DNA from: Streptomyces cinereus | GTDB lineage: Bacteria; Pseudomonadota; Gammaproteobacteria; Pseudomonadales; Moraxellaceae | Assembly (NCBI GenBank): GCA_014647715.1 | Contig: BMPS01000006.1 | Span: 1 to 64,000 of the forward strand | Length of the DNA stretch: 64,000 bases | Direction of reading: 5' to 3' | Shown here: positions 62,547 through 64,000 of the stretch, in pieces | Layout: each line of letters starts with the position of its first letter | How positions within the stretch are numbered: position 1 is the stretch's first letter | The notes under the pieces: model-generated | Databases searched by the model: none | What the model was told of the DNA's origin: nothing | The model's input: only the letters and a program-made list of their open reading frames with translations | Translations under genes and position numbers: made by a program

Positions 62547-62602
62547 CATAACGACCCCGCAAGCCGTCAATTACCCTAGTAATTGATGCGGTCGCCGTTA
62601 TG
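62547..62602. repeat. 56-bp imperfect palindrome upstream of the tolC-like gene
   Basis: Arms CATAACG/CGTTATG, CCGCA/TGCGG and CAATTAC/GTAATTG form three stacked stems around CCTA, with a 4-base bulge on one side. No T run follows. It lies 38 bases before the ATG on the minus strand, in the likely 5' leader. Could be a REP-like repeat unit, a regulator site or a leader RNA structure. Confidence 0.6.
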
Positions 62603-62864
62603 CTGCCCGTATTACCAAAAAACTGTCTTGTTAAATACTAATGAAATACCAAAGTGATCACTAACTGTCAGTTTGAATATTAACTAAAGTATGAGATTGT
62701 AAAAAGAAAAAACTGACCCGTCAATCTACACTTGTCATATTAACAATATTGTAGTTTTTTAAAAAATATGGCTCATTAAGCCTCACATCATTACTGTTTA
62801 TTTTTATTTAATAAAGTAAAAATATTTCTCAATCCAAGTAGTCACACAAATCAAACAAGTTAGC

Positions 62865-62893
62865 TTACCGCTGTCATTTAAGCATGCTAAAAT
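62865..62893 (+). promoter_or_regulatory. Promoter of rarA
   Basis: TTACCG, 17 bases, TAAAAT, with TGC before the -10 (extended). Predicted leader about 130 bases. Confidence 0.55.
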
Positions 62894-63029
62894 TCTTAAA
62901 AACCCCTCGTTGTTTTTGATGCAGTTACTTTTACCAAATAAGTACCGCACTTAGCTACAATCCCAATTTAAAAAATAGTCAAATCGCTGAAAACCTTCGA
63001 CTAAGTAATCCAGTTAAACTTATACCTTA

Positions 63030-64000
63030 ATGATGAATCAACTCGCTCAAATCCCCCTTGCCCAGCGTATCCGCCCAAAATCGCTTGACGAGGTAATCGG
63101 ACAAGCCCATTTGCTCGGTGCCAATGCACCGATTCGCCGTATTGTTGAGCAAGGTTACTTGCCATCGATTATTTTGCATGGGGAAGCAGGCATTGGCAAA
63201 ACCACCCTAGCTATGCTATTAGCCGATGCGGTGGGTCGTCCTTTTCGCCCGCTCTCTGCTATCAATGCAGGGGTCAAAGAGCTGCGTGAAGTACTGGCAA
63301 AAGATGACGGCTTGTTTGGCGAGCCGCCGGTAGTATTTGTTGACGAGATTCATCGGTTTAACAAAGCACAACAAGATGCACTCCTCGGCGCGGTTGAGTC
63401 AGGGGATATTACTTTAATTGGTGCGACCACCGAAAACCCCTCGTTTAGTGTCAACAATGCGCTATTGTCTCGTTGCCAAGTGTATCGGCTAAACCCCTTG
63501 AGCGAAGATGAAATCAGCCAAGTACTAAAACGTGCCATTGACGATGATGCAGTTTTTAAACAATTTAAGATTGAAATACAATCAAGCCAAGCGATTTTTG
63601 CGCTATCGCAAGGCGATGCGCGTAAGGCGTTAAATTTACTTGAACTCGCCATTCAATCAAGCCCCAATTTTAAGCAAGGCAGCCAATCACCGATTGTGGT
63701 GACTGATGACAATGTCATCGCGGTGGCAGGGGCAAGCCTGGTACGCTACGACAAATCAGGTGATGGCCATTATGACCTAGTATCAGCGATGATTAAGTCA
63801 GTCCGCGGTAGTGACACTGATGCGGCGCTGTATTGGATGGCGCGGATGCTGACAGCGGGCGAAGACCCTGCCTTTATTGCGCGGCGGTTGGTGATTTTGG
63901 CAAGTGAAGATATCGGACTTGCCAATCCTAATGCGTTACTACTTGCCGATACCGCCCTGCGAAGTGTGCAGAGCATCGGTATGCCTGAAGCGCGAATTAT
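63030..64000 (+). CDS. rarA: Replication-associated recombination protein A (partial, cut by window end)
   Basis: 323 residues visible of about 430-450. AAA+ ATPase of the MgsA/RarA/WRNIP1 family that acts at stalled forks. PLAQRIRPKSLDEVIGQAHLLG at the start, Walker A HGEAGIGKTTLA, Walker B VVFVDEIHRFNKAQQDALL, sensor 1 IGATTENPSF, arginine finger region LLSRCQVYRL, then sensor 2 GDARKALNLLE and the family-specific DKSGDGHYDLVSAMIKSVRGSDTDAALYWMARML with EDIGLANP. Start ATG 63030, with ATG 63033 adjacent; ribosome site weak. The frame runs open to the window edge. Confidence 0.95.
   Translation, partial: MMNQLAQIPLAQRIRPKSLDEVIGQAHLLGANAPIRRIVEQGYLPSIILHGEAGIGKTTLAMLLADAVGRPFRPLSAINAGVKELREVLAKDDGLFGEPPVVFVDEIHRFNKAQQDALLGAVESGDITLIGATTENPSFSVNNALLSRCQVYRLNPLSEDEISQVLKRAIDDDAVFKQFKIEIQSSQAIFALSQGDARKALNLLELAIQSSPNFKQGSQSPIVVTDDNVIAVAGASLVRYDKSGDGHYDLVSAMIKSVRGSDTDAALYWMARMLTAGEDPAFIARRLVILASEDIGLANPNALLLADTALRSVQSIGMPEARI

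Larger units (their letters stand above)
62510..63029. other. Divergent spacer between the exporter operon and rarA
   Basis: About 520 bases, very AT-rich between 62620 and 62860. Holds the large palindrome at 62547-62602 and the rarA promoter at 62865-62893. No ORF. Confidence 0.5.

Overview
The window looks like chromosomal DNA from a member of the Moraxellaceae, probably of the Moraxella (Faucicola) osloensis or Psychrobacter type. This is inferred from moderate-to-low GC with long AT-rich spacers, OmpR/ActP/ThrS/IF-3/EttA proteins of gammaproteobacterial type, and a dat-ddc pair for 1,3-diaminopropane as in Acinetobacter. No rRNA, tRNA, CRISPR array or prophage was found. One IS element enters at the left edge.

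Layout. 1-500: end of an IS5-family element that cuts a menA-like prenyltransferase gene. 0.6-7.4 kb: tex, an ompR without envZ, a COG0523 (CobW/YjiA) GTPase, an NRDE protein and a family 2 glycosyltransferase. 7.5-10.9 kb: a crotonase-family gene facing away from a GbsR/MarR regulator-membrane protein-YfcH-DCC unit, with two matching operator-like palindromes and a frameshifted regulator gene. 11.4-13.5 kb: yjcH-actP acetate uptake. 13.6-19.9 kb: a 5'-nucleotidase, thrS-infC (with a tRNA-like operator hairpin and an ATT start for infC), a small GNAT protein and ettA. 20.0-22.1 kb: an AT-rich ATPase/HNH pair that resembles the Septu (PtuA/PtuB) anti-phage system. 22.1-25.7 kb: serA divergent from a D-2-hydroxyglutarate dehydrogenase-like gene, then a LOG-family gene. 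26.1-33.5 kb: a HerA-like ATPase, a lemA-TPM-TPM envelope cluster and two tandem yceI paralogues. 33.8-39.5 kb: purL, a PNPOx-fold stress protein and pgsA.

40.1-50.4 kb is one long minus-strand gene cluster. It encodes a three-subunit PaoABC-like aldehyde oxidoreductase, its XdhC-type chaperone, a MocA-like nucleotidyltransferase, MoeA, MoaA, MoaC, MoaD, MoaE and a TSUP permease, so enzyme and cofactor synthesis are encoded together. 51.3-54.9 kb holds dat and ddc with a single-domain RelA/SpoT-type alarmone synthetase gene between them. 55-62.5 kb has sdaA and then a TolC-HlyD-permease-permease exporter operon without an ATPase gene. The window ends inside rarA.

The points most worth following up are: the RelA/SpoT-like gene inside the diaminopropane locus; the thrS leader hairpin that mimics a tRNA-Thr anticodon arm; the Septu-like pair; two orphan intergenic terminators that share an upstream module, one with a loop identical to the anti-Shine-Dalgarno sequence; the paired TTTCWGTWTTGACAGAAA palindromes around the GbsR unit; and a leader with a small ORF ahead of dat.
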